Shown piece by piece: positions 1 through 8,375 of a DNA stretch of 64,000 nt. The position numbers and the translations under genes are program-made. This DNA comes from JARRLC01 sp050290865. GTDB taxonomy: Bacteria; Pseudomonadota; Alphaproteobacteria; Rhizobiales; Rhodomicrobiaceae. Below the pieces are notes generated by a model that did no database searches, was not told where the DNA came from, and was given only the letters and a program-made list of their open reading frames with translations. The stretch is from positions 5,281-69,280 of the forward strand of contig JBNKIW010000019.1 in assembly GCA_050290865.1 (NCBI GenBank). Reading direction: 5' to 3'. How positions within the stretch are numbered: position 1 is the stretch's first letter; every line of letters begins with the position of its first letter.

Positions 1-1
1 T

Positions 2-484
2 TCCGGCGGCTGGCTCTCCTTCGCTTCCATCGTGCTGCGCTTTCTTCTGACAATCGGCGCGCTTCTCCTGCTGGTGGCGACGACGGGTGTCCCCGCGCTG
101 GGCCGCGCGGCCGCGCAACTCGGCGTTCCGCGTGTGTTCGTGGCGCAGATCCTCGGCCTCTACCGGTACCTCTTCCTGACTTTGCAGGAGGCACGGAGCA
201 CGCATCTCGCGTGGCGGCTGCGTACCGCCCACGGACGTCATCCTCACTGGCGCATATTCGCGAACATCCTCGGGCAATTGCTGCTGCGCGCCGTGGCGCG
301 CGCCGGCCGCGTGCACACGGCCATGGAATGCCGGGGCTTCGACGGCGAGTTCCGGCTGATGAGCAGGACGGTATTCACCACCCGCGACTGGGGATATGTC
401 GTGGGATGGTGCACGGCATTCGGCGTCATGCGGTTCGCTCATCCCGCCGAGTTCATCGGAGCTTTCATGCTGGGGGCGGCATGA
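2..484 (+). CDS. cbiQ: Energy-coupling factor transporter transmembrane protein CbiQ (5' partial)
   Basis: This is the C-terminal ~160 residues of the membrane scaffold (T) component of an ECF metal importer; the reading frame is open through the window edge, so the true start lies upstream. Hydrophobic helices are visible, followed near the end by AMECRGF, which corresponds to the AxxARG-type coupling motif that contacts the ATPase in EcfT/CbiQ proteins (here with Cys for the usual Ala). The stop codon overlaps the start of cbiO as ATGA, so the two are translationally coupled. With NikR immediately downstream, the substrate is more likely nickel (NikMNQO type) than cobalt, but the substrate-binding M/N proteins are outside the window, so this is inference. 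Confidence 0.88.
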   Translation, partial: SGGWLSFASIVLRFLLTIGALLLLVATTGVPALGRAAAQLGVPRVFVAQILGLYRYLFLTLQEARSTHLAWRLRTAHGRHPHWRIFANILGQLLLRAVARAGRVHTAMECRGFDGEFRLMSRTVFTTRDWGYVVGWCTAFGVMRFAHPAEFIGAFMLGAA

Positions 485-1239
485 AAGGGGTGGGCATCCA
501 GGTCGAGGCGTTGTCGTTCACCTATCCGGACGGCACGCCCGCGTTAACAGACGTTGCGCTGGCGGTCGAACCCGGTGAATGCGTCACACTCGCCGGGGCC
601 AACGGTGCCGGGAAATCGACGCTGATGAAACTGCTTGGCGGCGTGCTGGTGCCGGACGGCGGGCGTGCCGAGATCGGCGGCGTTGCGGTCACGGGCCGCA
701 CGCTCCCCGAGGTGCGGCGCCTCGCAGGCACGGTCTTCCAAGACCCCGATGACCAGCTTTTCATGCCGACCGTGCTCGAAGACGTCGCCTTCGGTCCGCT
801 GAACATGCGCCTTCCCGAGGAGGAGTGCCGCCGCCGCGCGAGGCTCGCACTGGAGCAGGTGGGGGCGTGGCATCTGCGGGAGCGTCCGCCGCACCGACTG
901 TCCGGCGGTGAGAAGCGCCGCGTGGCCATCGCCGCTGTGCTGGCCATGATGCCCGCCATTTTGCTGCTCGACGAGCCGTCCGCCGGGCTCGACCCCGCGT
1001 CGCGCCGCCAGCTCATAGGTCTCCTGAAGGACCTGCCGCAGACGAAAATCATCGCCACGCACGATCTGGAACTGGCACTGGAACTGGCGCCGCGCGCGGT
1101 TTGCCTGCATCATGGCACGGTTGCCGCGGACGGAGAAACGGCGGCGGTGCTCGCTGACGCGGGGCTGATGGAGACATGCGGGCTGGAAGTCGCGGCGTGT
1201 CTCAGGCCTTGCCCGCATTGCGGCGCGCAGCAGATCTGA
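481..1239 (+). CDS. cbiO: ECF transporter ATP-binding protein CbiO/NikO
   Basis: ATPase of the cobalt/nickel ECF importer, 252 aa. Visible motifs: Walker A GANGAGKST (residues 39-47), Q-loop in VFQDPDDQLF (85-94), ABC signature LSGGEKRRV (140-148), Walker B ILLLDEPSAGLD (160-171) and switch histidine in ATHD (192-195). The FQDPDDQLF Q-loop is typical of EcfA/CbiO proteins. The start at 481 is chosen because it overlaps the cbiQ stop (ATGA) and gives a normal CbiO N-terminus; the frame is open further upstream but that part lies inside cbiQ. The C-terminus carries an extra Cys pair in CPHCG, which could bind metal (speculative). nikR follows after ~80 bp on the same strand. Confidence 0.93.
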   Translation: MKGVGIQVEALSFTYPDGTPALTDVALAVEPGECVTLAGANGAGKSTLMKLLGGVLVPDGGRAEIGGVAVTGRTLPEVRRLAGTVFQDPDDQLFMPTVLEDVAFGPLNMRLPEEECRRRARLALEQVGAWHLRERPPHRLSGGEKRRVAIAAVLAMMPAILLLDEPSAGLDPASRRQLIGLLKDLPQTKIIATHDLELALELAPRAVCLHHGTVAADGETAAVLADAGLMETCGLEVAACLRPCPHCGAQQI

Positions 1240-1317
1240 ACATTCCGGCTTTCTTCCCTTGCGCGTGCGGGCGTCCCGGCATTGAATGGCGCTGCATCAC
1301 CGCTGACGGAGGCTACA

Positions 1318-1803
1318 TTGGGCGCTGACCGCATCACGATTTCGCTCGACGAGGATCTGCTGGCCGCTTTCGACGCTCTCACCCAGGCGAAGGGCTACAC
1401 CAACCGCTCCGAGGCGTTCCGCGACCTCATCCGCGAGCGGCTGCAGGCGGAAACCGTCGCCGCGGACGAGAACCAGCACGTCGTTGCCGCGCTGACCTAC
1501 GTTTTCGATCACCATGAGCGCATGCTCGGGATGCGGCTGACGGAGGCCCAGCATGAGCATCACGATCTCAGCCTCTCGACGCTGCATGTGCATATCGGGC
1601 CGGAAAGCTGCCTGGAGACCACCGTCCTCACCGGGCATCTGCGCGACGTGCGGGCGCTCGCCAATCGTATTCTGGCCGAGCCGGGCGTGCGCTTCGGCCA
1701 TCTGCACGTCATTCCGGCGGATCTGGCCGGCGGTGGGATGCATCATCATGGACACGGGGGAGAGGAGGGGCATCAACACCAACATCCCCATCCCCACCGC
1801 TGA
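1318..1803 (+). CDS. nikR: Nickel-responsive transcriptional regulator NikR
   Basis: Ribbon-helix-helix repressor with a C-terminal ACT-like nickel-binding domain, 161 aa. The N-terminal RITISLDEDLL aligns with the E. coli NikR DNA-binding strand. The high-affinity nickel site is intact: H79, H90, H92 and C98 have the spacing of E. coli H76, H87, H89 and C95. A TTG at 1318 is preferred over a TTG at 1282 because GGAGG lies at 1308-1312 and the protein then starts at the family's usual place. After residue ~140 there is an extra His-rich tail (about ten His) absent from E. coli NikR, plausibly a metal store or sensor extension. It probably controls the preceding importer genes. Confidence 0.93.
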   Translation: MGADRITISLDEDLLAAFDALTQAKGYTNRSEAFRDLIRERLQAETVAADENQHVVAALTYVFDHHERMLGMRLTEAQHEHHDLSLSTLHVHIGPESCLETTVLTGHLRDVRALANRILAEPGVRFGHLHVIPADLAGGGMHHHGHGGEEGHQHQHPHPHR

Positions 1804-1823
1804 CGGTCAGCGGCGGGCCGCTC

Positions 1824-2147
1824 TTATTTCGCCTTCAGCGTCATGATATAGGCGGCGACGTCCGCGAGTTCGGCCGTGGTGAACTGCACCTTCGGCATGG
1901 GCGGGTGAGGGTTGAGGATGTAGCCGCCGATTTTCTCCGCGCTCTGCCCCTCCTTTGCCGCCGCCGCCATGAAACTCGGCACCCCCGCGACCACCTCGTT
2001 GCTTGCGCCGCCCGGCTCGACGATATGGCAGTTGGTGCACAGGGTGCGCGCAAGGCGCTGGCCGTTGACGGCATTCGCGGCCTGCGCCGGATGCCACGCG
2101 GTGGCCGCCAGCAGGGCCAGACCCGATAAGGTGACACGACAGATCAT
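1824..2147 (-). CDS. Small exported c-type cytochrome
   Basis: A 107-aa protein with an N-terminal signal peptide (cleavage likely after AQA near residue 23) and a single c-haem motif CTNCH (residues 37-41). M84 in NPHPPMPKV is the probable sixth haem ligand, and the C-terminal ADVAAYIMTL helix is typical of class I cytochromes c. It should be a periplasmic electron carrier; its partners are not evident. It lies alone between nikR (convergent) and holC (same strand). Subclass cannot be assigned from sequence by eye. Confidence 0.88.
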   Translation of the reverse strand: MICRVTLSGLALLAATAWHPAQAANAVNGQRLARTLCTNCHIVEPGGASNEVVAGVPSFMAAAAKEGQSAEKIGGYILNPHPPMPKVQFTTAELADVAAYIMTLKAK

Positions 2148-2221
2148 GATTGCCCCCCGGCAGGCTGAATTGGCGGAAACGCCTTATTTTCCATAGCACA
2201 GAACGGGGCCGCGCGCTCGCT

Positions 2222-2674
2222 TCACGCCTTCTTTTCCCACCGGCCGCGCTCGTTCTGCTGCCAATAGGTCACAGCGAAGCCCTGCGATTTGGCGCGCTTC
2301 CACTGCTCACGGGCGCGTCCGCGGGCGTCGTCATCGCGTCCTTCGAACAGATAGACGACGCGGGTGTAACCGCCCAGCTCCGGCGCATCGGCACCATCGA
2401 CGAGAAAGCGCACGGTGGCGCCATTCGGGTTACTGCCCTCATGGGTGAGGAACACGGGCTGTTCCTCTGGAAAGCCGTCGCGCGCCATGCCGTGCGGCAG
2501 AAAACTCTCCTCGGCATAGGTCCACAGAGCCGCGTCCAGCGCCTCCGCCCGCTGGCGGCTTCCCGCCTGCACCACCGCGCGCCAGCCGCGTTCGAGGGTC
2601 TTCTCCAACAGGCCCGGCAGCACCCTGTCGAGCGCATGATGATCGAGCTGATAGAAGAGCACTTCCGTGGTCAT
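2222..2674 (-). CDS. holC: DNA polymerase III chi subunit HolC
   Basis: A 150-aa protein matching the chi subunit of the replicative clamp loader, which links the holoenzyme to single-strand DNA-binding protein. Recognised by the N-terminal EVLFYQLDHHALDRVLPGLL segment, the basic middle region (RGWRAVVQAG) and the WTYAEESFLPHG motif. The start overlaps the der stop codon by 4 nt, implying translational coupling with der, whereas many bacteria carry holC beside pepA. Length is normal for the family. Confidence 0.9.
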   Translation of the reverse strand: MTTEVLFYQLDHHALDRVLPGLLEKTLERGWRAVVQAGSRQRAEALDAALWTYAEESFLPHGMARDGFPEEQPVFLTHEGSNPNGATVRFLVDGADAPELGGYTRVVYLFEGRDDDARGRAREQWKRAKSQGFAVTYWQQNERGRWEKKA

Positions 2675-4038
2675 GAGCGCGCCTCGACATACGGGTTTTT
2701 CGCTTTGCGCAGATGCACGCGGATCGGTACCGAACGCATGTCGAAACTGTCGCGCAGGGAGTTGACGAGATAGCGCGTGTAGGCCTCGGGGAGGTCGTCC
2801 GGACGCGAGCAGAAGACGATGAAAGTGGGGGGGCGCGCGTTCGACTGGGTGCTGTAGCGCAGCCTGATCCGCCGTCCGCTGACCGCAGGCGGCGCGTGGC
2901 GTTCGAGCGCCTCCGCGAACCAGCGGTTGAGCGCCGCCGTCGGGATGCGGCGGTTCCAGGCGTCGTAAACATTGACGATTGCGCCCATCAGCTTGTCCGC
3001 GCCCCGCCCCGATACCGCGCTCAGCGGCATGACGGACACGCCTTTCACCTGCGGCAGCGCCCGCTCCACCGTTTCACGCAGTTCGCGCAGACGCCGGTCG
3101 CGATCCTCGACGAGGTCCCATTTGTTGATGCCGATCACCAGCGCCCGGCCCTCGCGCTCGACGAGATCGGCGATCTGCAAATCCTGTTTGTCGAGTGCCT
3201 GGGCCGCATCGACGAGCAGCACCACGACTTCGGCGAAGCGAATGGCTTTGAGGGCGTCGCCCACGGCCAGCTTTTCGGCGCGTTCGGAGACGCGCGATCT
3301 GCGGCGCAGCCCCGCCGTGTCGAACAGCTTGAACGCGCGGCCGCTCCACGAGAAATCCGAGGCGACGGCATCGCGGGTCAGGCCCGGTTCCGGCCCGGTG
3401 ATCATGCGCTCCTCGCCGAGCAGGCTGTTGACGAGCGTGGATTTGCCGGCATTGGGCCGTCCGACGATGGCGAGCCGCAAGGGACGGGCGCGCGCGTCCG
3501 ACGTGTCCTCCTGTTCCGGAAAAGGCTCGCCGCTTTCTTCCAGTGCGTCCAGCGCGGCGTTGATACGCGCATACAGGTCGCCCATGCCCTGATTGTGTTC
3601 CGCTGAAATCGCGACCGGCTCGCCCAGGCCGAGTTCGAAGGCCTCGTAATACCCCGGATCGGAGGCACGCCCCTCGTATTTATTGGCGATCAGAACCACC
3701 GGCTTGCCCGAAGCGCGCACAAGATCCGCGAATTGCTCGTCGACCGGCGTCACGCCTGCGCGGGCATCGATGAGGAACAGGATCAGGTCGGCTTCGGCGA
3801 CGGCTGTTTCGCTCTGCTGGCTCATGCGCGCGGCTATGGACCCCTGCTCGGCGCGCTCCAGCCCGGCGGTGTCGATGAGGCGGATGGTGCGCTTTCCGAT
3901 AGCGGCCTCGGCCTCCTTGCGGTCGCGCGTCAGGCCGGGCATGTCGTCGACCAGCGCCAGCCGCTTGCCCGCGAGGCGATTGAACAGGGTCGATTTGCCG
4001 ACATTCGGCCGCCCGGCGATGACGAGAGAATAGGTCAT
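2671..4038 (-). CDS. der: Ribosome biogenesis GTPase Der (EngA)
   Basis: Essential 50S-assembly GTPase of 455 aa with two tandem G domains and a C-terminal KH-like domain. First G domain: P-loop GRPNVGKS (residues 9-16), G3 DTAGLE, G4 NKYE. Second G domain: GRPNAGKS, DTAGLR, NKWD. The C-terminal region contains RIRLRYSTQSNARPPTFIVF and LVNSLRDSFDMRSVPIRV, characteristic of Der. It is downstream of bamB and a yfgM-like gene, the same order as in E. coli (yfgM-bamB-der), separated from bamB by a 250-bp gap with a large palindrome. Confidence 0.97.
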   Translation of the reverse strand: MTYSLVIAGRPNVGKSTLFNRLAGKRLALVDDMPGLTRDRKEAEAAIGKRTIRLIDTAGLERAEQGSIAARMSQQSETAVAEADLILFLIDARAGVTPVDEQFADLVRASGKPVVLIANKYEGRASDPGYYEAFELGLGEPVAISAEHNQGMGDLYARINAALDALEESGEPFPEQEDTSDARARPLRLAIVGRPNAGKSTLVNSLLGEERMITGPEPGLTRDAVASDFSWSGRAFKLFDTAGLRRRSRVSERAEKLAVGDALKAIRFAEVVVLLVDAAQALDKQDLQIADLVEREGRALVIGINKWDLVEDRDRRLRELRETVERALPQVKGVSVMPLSAVSGRGADKLMGAIVNVYDAWNRRIPTAALNRWFAEALERHAPPAVSGRRIRLRYSTQSNARPPTFIVFCSRPDDLPEAYTRYLVNSLRDSFDMRSVPIRVHLRKAKNPYVEARS

Positions 4039-4154
4039 GGTTACATCACGTAAAGAGAATCGGCGAAAGGGGCTGCCCGGCCCCGTATCATTCTGCCTGT
4101 TTTCAGCTTTGCCGGCACCCTTTTGTTCGGCCTGCGGCTCGACAGGAAGGCGCT

Positions 4155-4228
4155 AGTACAGCCCGCGAGCCAAGTTCGCCCCCCGTTTGCCGCACAGGCT
4201 CATACGAACCTGGCTCGCGGGCTGTACT
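4155..4228. repeat. Palindromic repeat element, copy 1
   Basis: Two 24-nt arms (4155-4178 and 4205-4228) are inverted complements with a single mismatch, separated by a 26-nt loop. The outer sequence reads CTAGTACAGC at the left and GCTGTACTGG at the right. The rest of the der-bamB gap (4039-4288) has no gene. A second, related element occurs at 10083-10160 with the same outer CTAGTACAGC, the same inner GCAAGTTCG-type stem and a similar loop (CCCG-TT-GCCGCAC). This suggests a dispersed REP- or MITE-like element. It would also form a strong RNA hairpin between bamB and der transcripts. Confidence 0.8.
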
Positions 4229-4288
4229 GGCCAAAAAAACAAGCGGGCCGCAACCAGCCCGCCACGAGTTCACAATGCCGCCCGCCGC

Positions 4289-5644
4289 TCAGTTCATCGC
4301 AATGAGCCGAGCCTTGTCCGTCAGGACGAACATGCGGCCATTGGCGATGGCCGGCGGAATATAGACGGCGGTGTCCAGGTCGGCCTTCGTTGCGATCTGC
4401 CCGGTCCTGGCGTCCACGCCCAGCATCAGGCCCTTGTTGGACACCACCCAGAGCTTTCCGCCCGCGAGCGCCGGCCCGGTCCAGATGCGCGCCTGCGGCA
4501 GGGCCGTAACCCAGCGGACCTTGCCGGTCTTGCGCGCCAGGGCGTAAAGGTGGCCGCCGGTATCGACCAGGAACACGCTATCCCCGGCCACGGCCGGCGT
4601 CTGGTCGGACCGGAGGTCGCGAGACCACATCCGGTCCCCGGTGGCGACACGGGTCGCGATGAGGCGTCCCGACTGGCTGGCGGCCAGCACCATGTTGCCG
4701 TCGATCACCGGGCGTGCGGCCTCGCCGATCGATGTAATGGTCGTGGCCGCGCCGCCGCCGGACACGGAGTCCACCCACTTCTGTTGCCCGGATTTGGCAT
4801 CGAGCGCCATGACCTCGCCGGAGGAGAAAGAAACGACAACCAGATTGCCGGATACGGCGGGGCTGACATTGGTCAAAATCTCCGCGCCTTCGGGGAGACC
4901 GCGTACGCTCCACACCTCTCTGCCGTCGGCGCCGCTGAGCGCGAAGAGCTGGCTTTCGGTGTTGACGATGAAGACCTTGCCGCCCGAAGCCGTCGGCGAA
5001 GTGCGGATCGGAACGCCGAGGTTCTTGGTCCACAGCGGTTTGCCGGAGGTGCTCAGGGCGGTCACCGTACCGAAACCGCTTGCCGCGTAAATTCTGTCGC
5101 CCTCCGCGGCCAGCCCGCCGCCATAGCCGGAAGAGGCCTTCTCATCCTCGGGTTTCAGGCTGACATGCCAGAGTTCGCCGCCATTCATCGAGAATGCGGT
5201 GACAAGGCCCTTGCGGTCGAGCGTGAAAACCTTGCCGCCATAAATGATGGGGATCGCTGTGAGGCGCCCGCTCGAACTCGACCCCGATCCGGCGTCACCG
5301 CGCCAGAGCCGTTTTCCGACGCCCGAGAAGGCCAGATGGCCGGGCGAATTGCTCGCCACGCCGCCCGGCTGGCTCCAGGACTGGTTGACATGCGGCGCCG
5401 GGATGAGAACCGGCTCCTTCGCCTCCACGGCCGCGGTCGCCCCGGTGGTCTCTCCCGAGGAGAGCACCGAAATGCGATGGCCGGGCATCGGCGGGGGCGC
5501 ACTCTCACCGAACAGGCTGGACACGCCTGGGATGGACGGCATGGACGGCGTGCTCAGGCCCGCAGCCTCGCATCCCGCCAAGCCGAGCACCGCGGCTGTG
5601 AACACCAGCCCTGTCAAGAAGCTCGAACGACGTTGGCCGTGCAT
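4289..5644 (-). CDS. bamB: Outer-membrane assembly lipoprotein BamB-like (PQQ-type beta-propeller)
   Basis: A 451-aa lipoprotein with lipobox LAGC near residue 25, followed by a Pro/Ser-rich linker and repeated propeller blades (for example GKVFTLDRKGLVTAFSMNGG, GDRIYAASGFGTVTALSTSG, GGKLWVVSNKGLMLGVDARTG). This is the architecture of BamB, the beta-propeller accessory of the BAM complex that inserts outer-membrane proteins. Position between the yfgM-like gene and der is the conserved bamB location, which strengthens the call. Blades at the N-terminus are somewhat degenerate, usual for alphaproteobacterial members. Confidence 0.88.
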   Translation of the reverse strand: MHGQRRSSFLTGLVFTAAVLGLAGCEAAGLSTPSMPSIPGVSSLFGESAPPPMPGHRISVLSSGETTGATAAVEAKEPVLIPAPHVNQSWSQPGGVASNSPGHLAFSGVGKRLWRGDAGSGSSSSGRLTAIPIIYGGKVFTLDRKGLVTAFSMNGGELWHVSLKPEDEKASSGYGGGLAAEGDRIYAASGFGTVTALSTSGKPLWTKNLGVPIRTSPTASGGKVFIVNTESQLFALSGADGREVWSVRGLPEGAEILTNVSPAVSGNLVVVSFSSGEVMALDAKSGQQKWVDSVSGGGAATTITSIGEAARPVIDGNMVLAASQSGRLIATRVATGDRMWSRDLRSDQTPAVAGDSVFLVDTGGHLYALARKTGKVRWVTALPQARIWTGPALAGGKLWVVSNKGLMLGVDARTGQIATKADLDTAVYIPPAIANGRMFVLTDKARLIAMN

Positions 5645-5654
5645 CGGTCATCCT

Positions 5655-6356
5655 CTATTGCGTTGCGGCGTCGTTGCTCCCGGCCTTGCCCACGTCCTGG
5701 ACTTTGACGAGCAGGGCAAGCATGATCTGGGCACGCTTGCGAAGCTCGGCCGGAGCAAAAGGGTCGCTCAGGATCTGGCTGAACAGTTTCTCCGATTCGA
5801 CCGTGTTGCCGGAGCGAAAAGCCGCGAGTCCCAACAGCTCCTTCGCGGAATAACGCCACGGATTAGTGTCCGTATTAAGTCCTTCGAGGCGGCTGGCGAT
5901 CTCCCCGGCATCTGCGTCATCGAGCCGCAGCGTGGCGGCCTGGAGGCGCGCGAAATCCCGCAATGTGGCGTCGCCGCCGCCCGCGGCGATTCTGTCGAAC
6001 TCGGCGACAGCCTCTTTCTTGCGGCCCTCTTTGGCGTGGAGCGCGGCGGTTTCGAGCGCGGCGAGCGTCTTGTAACCTCCAGGCGCCGCTTTGGTCAGGG
6101 TGCCAAGGGCGGCGAGAGCCTCGGTGTTCTTGTCCGCTTCGACGAGTGCGATCGCTTGATGGAAAGCCGCGCCGCTTTCCGCGCTCCGTTTCGTTTCCCA
6201 CCAGTTGTATGCCTTGAAGCCGCCCACCGCCAGGATGATGAACAGCGCGCCGAGGATGGCGTAGATGCCATATTTGTCCCACAGCTTGGCGATTTCTTCA
6301 CGGCGGAGGTCTTCATCGACTTCGCGGAAAATGTCTTCGTTGCTCATTTCGCTCAC
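5655..6356 (-). CDS. YfgM-like tetratricopeptide membrane protein
   Basis: A 233-aa protein with a charged N-terminus (MSNEDIFREVDEDLRREEIA), one transmembrane segment (about residues 30-47, YAILGALFIILAVGG) and a periplasmic alpha-helical TPR-like domain. This matches the YfgM/TPR_21 family, which in E. coli is an ancillary SecYEG subunit linked to periplasmic chaperones. It ends 10 bp upstream of bamB on the same strand, so the two are almost certainly one transcript, consistent with a shared role in outer-membrane protein biogenesis. Confidence 0.85.
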   Translation of the reverse strand: MSEMSNEDIFREVDEDLRREEIAKLWDKYGIYAILGALFIILAVGGFKAYNWWETKRSAESGAAFHQAIALVEADKNTEALAALGTLTKAAPGGYKTLAALETAALHAKEGRKKEAVAEFDRIAAGGGDATLRDFARLQAATLRLDDADAGEIASRLEGLNTDTNPWRYSAKELLGLAAFRSGNTVESEKLFSQILSDPFAPAELRKRAQIMLALLVKVQDVGKAGSNDAATQ

Positions 6357-6497
6357 CGGCTTTCCGGGCCGTACCCTTTTTCGGATTTTCCCGCTACTCT
6401 TATAACGGCCACGGCTTGAACGCCAGCTTTCCCGCCGCCGCGCAATGTAACCCGCCTTCCAGTCGCGGGAGATCGCCGCAATTCTCCAGAACCTGGT

Positions 6498-7388
6498 TCA
6501 CCTGCCGCTGATTTTGGACTTTTTCGTGGCCTTCACCGAAGGTTCGGCGCCATCGCCGCCGCTGCTCTCGCCGTCCCGCATGGAATAAACGTGTTCGAGA
6601 CCGGGGAAGGAGCGGGCGCGCACCTCGGCCACGTAGTCCTTGACCGCATTCTCGATCGCCGCACCCAGGTCGCCGTATTTCTTCACGAATTTTGGCACGC
6701 GCGGCGACAGGCCGAGCATGTCCTCCAGAACCAGAATCTGGCCGTCGCAGGAAGCCGAAGCTCCGATGCCGATAGTCGGGATCGGGATCATCTTCGTGAT
6801 ACGCGCGGCCAGCAGTTCCGCCATGCCTTCCAGCACCACGGCGAAGGCCCCCGCCTCGGCGATGGCCACGGCGTCGGCCTCGATCGCCGCCCACTCCTCG
6901 CGCCGCCGCCCCTGCGTCTTGAAGCCGCCCACAATGTTGATGGATTGCGGGGTCAAGCCGATATGCGCCATCACCGGAATGCCGCGCTCGGTGAGATAGC
7001 GGACGGTGTCGGCCATGCGCGCGCCGCCCTCGAGCTTGATGGCGCCGCAGCCCGTTTCCTTGAGGACGCGCGCAGCGTTGCGGAAGGCCACCGCCGGGCT
7101 TTCCTCATAGGATCCGAACGGCATGTCCACGACGACGAGCGCCTGGGACGAACCGCGTACCACGGCCGCGCCGTGCATGATCATGAGGTCGAGAGGAACC
7201 GGAACCGTGGTCTCATAACCGTGCATCACCATGCCGAGCGAGTCGCCCACAAGCAGGAAATCGACATGCGGGTCGATGATGCGCGCGGTGTGTGCGTGAT
7301 AGGCCGTCAGCGAGACGATCGGATCCCCGCCCTTGCGCGCCCGGATGGCTGGCGCGGTCAACCGCCTGGCCTGAGATTGAGCAGACAT
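6498..7388 (-). CDS. panB: 3-methyl-2-oxobutanoate hydroxymethyltransferase
   Basis: First step of pantothenate synthesis: transfers a hydroxymethyl group from 5,10-methylene-tetrahydrofolate to alpha-ketoisovalerate. The 296-aa sequence shows the family motifs SLTAYHAHTARI, VGDSLGMVMHGYETTVPV (metal-binding Asp), VVDMPFGSYEES, AIKLEGG and VMAHIGLTPQSI. A ~30-residue charged C-terminal tail (SSGGDGAEPSVKATKKSK) follows the barrel and is probably disordered. No panC is adjacent. Cytoplasmic. Confidence 0.96.
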   Translation of the reverse strand: MSAQSQARRLTAPAIRARKGGDPIVSLTAYHAHTARIIDPHVDFLLVGDSLGMVMHGYETTVPVPLDLMIMHGAAVVRGSSQALVVVDMPFGSYEESPAVAFRNAARVLKETGCGAIKLEGGARMADTVRYLTERGIPVMAHIGLTPQSINIVGGFKTQGRRREEWAAIEADAVAIAEAGAFAVVLEGMAELLAARITKMIPIPTIGIGASASCDGQILVLEDMLGLSPRVPKFVKKYGDLGAAIENAVKDYVAEVRARSFPGLEHVYSMRDGESSGGDGAEPSVKATKKSKISGR

Positions 7389-7595
7389 GGCACTATCCTT
7401 AGAGTTGGTGAGGCACGATACTGCCCCGGCTGGCGCGGCAGCCCGTTCCGTCCTGAAACAAAATCGCGCCGCCGTTAACCGGCTGTTTGCGATCCGTCGC
7501 TTAGATGAACGATGATTTAGCGCCTCAGGCCCGGCGATTAAAGGGGTTTGATGCGGAAATCCTCAAGAGTAGCGCGAGCGTGATGGGGACTGGCG

Positions 7596-7973
7596 ATGAA
7601 GCGGAATCCGGCTGAAGCTGCAGCGGAGAGATGGCGGCTGGCGGCTGTGTTTTGCTGCCTGATGGGTGCGGTGACACTTGCCACACCGGTCGAGGCCGCC
7701 GGATTGTACCCTTGGCACAGCGCCGTGGCCGCGCATGATGGCGGTGTCATTCGCGTGGATGCCTGCCGTGGCCGTGACTGCGCTCCGCCGCCGTCGCCCC
7801 CTTGCCGTCAGCGCCTGCCCTACACCCGCCCGCGCTCGAATATCGGTATGCGCGAAATGTGGGAACTCATCACCCACGGCGCGCCGATGCCGGGCACCGA
7901 CTACTATTATTACCGAATGTATGAGTATCGGAAGGGACGTCTCCACACGCCGCGCCGCCGCTGCGGCCGCTGA
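7596..7973 (+). CDS. Small secreted hypothetical protein
   Basis: A 125-aa frame with a plausible signal peptide (hydrophobic LAAVFCCLMGAVTLATPVEAA, cleavage after VEA near residue 35) and a mature part with several Cys, a Pro-rich stretch and a YYYYRMYEYRKGR segment. I do not recognise a family. Evidence for coding is the export signal and a GGGG about 10 nt upstream of the ATG. It is on the same strand as, and ~400 bp upstream of, the Cys/Arg-repeat miniprotein genes, and like them ends in a basic, Cys-containing tail. It may therefore be a distant member of the same secreted class. Confidence 0.6.
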   Translation: MKRNPAEAAAERWRLAAVFCCLMGAVTLATPVEAAGLYPWHSAVAAHDGGVIRVDACRGRDCAPPPSPPCRQRLPYTRPRSNIGMREMWELITHGAPMPGTDYYYYRMYEYRKGRLHTPRRRCGR

Positions 7974-8335
7974 GACCCGCCCGCGCGATGCCGTAGCGCG
8001 GAGATGACGATGAAGGCTGCCCGCTTGTGCCGGCAGCTTTCCTCATGTCTCGTACGCCCGCCTTTCCTTACTCCCGCCTGAACGCCCTTTCTCCCGCTTC
8101 CGTCTTCCCTGTCACGCTGTGCGGCCGGACCATCGCCGGTCATGCGTTTGCGCGGGACCATCCTTAACAAAACGTCAAAGTCCGCCATGCATAAGTCGCG
8201 CCCAAGCAAAGCTATTCGTATATATTTGTTATCGAGGCGTAACTTAAAAGAATTGATTACTTTCAATCTGCTCAAAATATCACCGATAGCGCGCTTATAT
8301 GGTTCGTCAGTAGCAATAAATTAGTACTGACGATG
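7974..8335. other. Gene-free AT-richer stretch
   Basis: No convincing gene. GC drops clearly toward the 3' half (8170-8335) compared with the flanks. It contains an inverted repeat GTCAGTA (8306-8312) / TACTGAC (8325-8331) with a 12-nt AT-rich spacer just upstream of the first Cys/Arg miniprotein leader, a possible operator or promoter region. Confidence 0.5.
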
Positions 8336-8354
8336 GAATATCGCGTTGCTTTCC
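8336..8354 (+). promoter_or_regulatory. Conserved leader upstream of Cys/Arg miniprotein 1
   Basis: The motif GARTATSGCGTYGCTTTCC occurs here and again at 8925-8943, each time ~22-25 nt before the start codon of a paralogous miniprotein gene, followed by a GGAGGA or GAGGAG ribosome-binding site and AAGCT. Conservation of untranslated DNA points to duplication of the whole expression unit and perhaps to a regulatory role. Confidence 0.55.
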
Positions 8355-8375
8355 AAGACATGGAGGAGGAAGCTA

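Noticed and set aside
4187..5707. 506-aa plus-strand frame opposite bamB
   Set aside because: Antisense of a lipoprotein gene with propeller repeats and conserved synteny.
7910..8275. 121-aa minus-strand frame upstream of the miniprotein genes
   Set aside because: No ribosome-binding site, Arg-rich random composition, crosses the AT-rich gap and overlaps the 3' end of a better-supported plus-strand gene.
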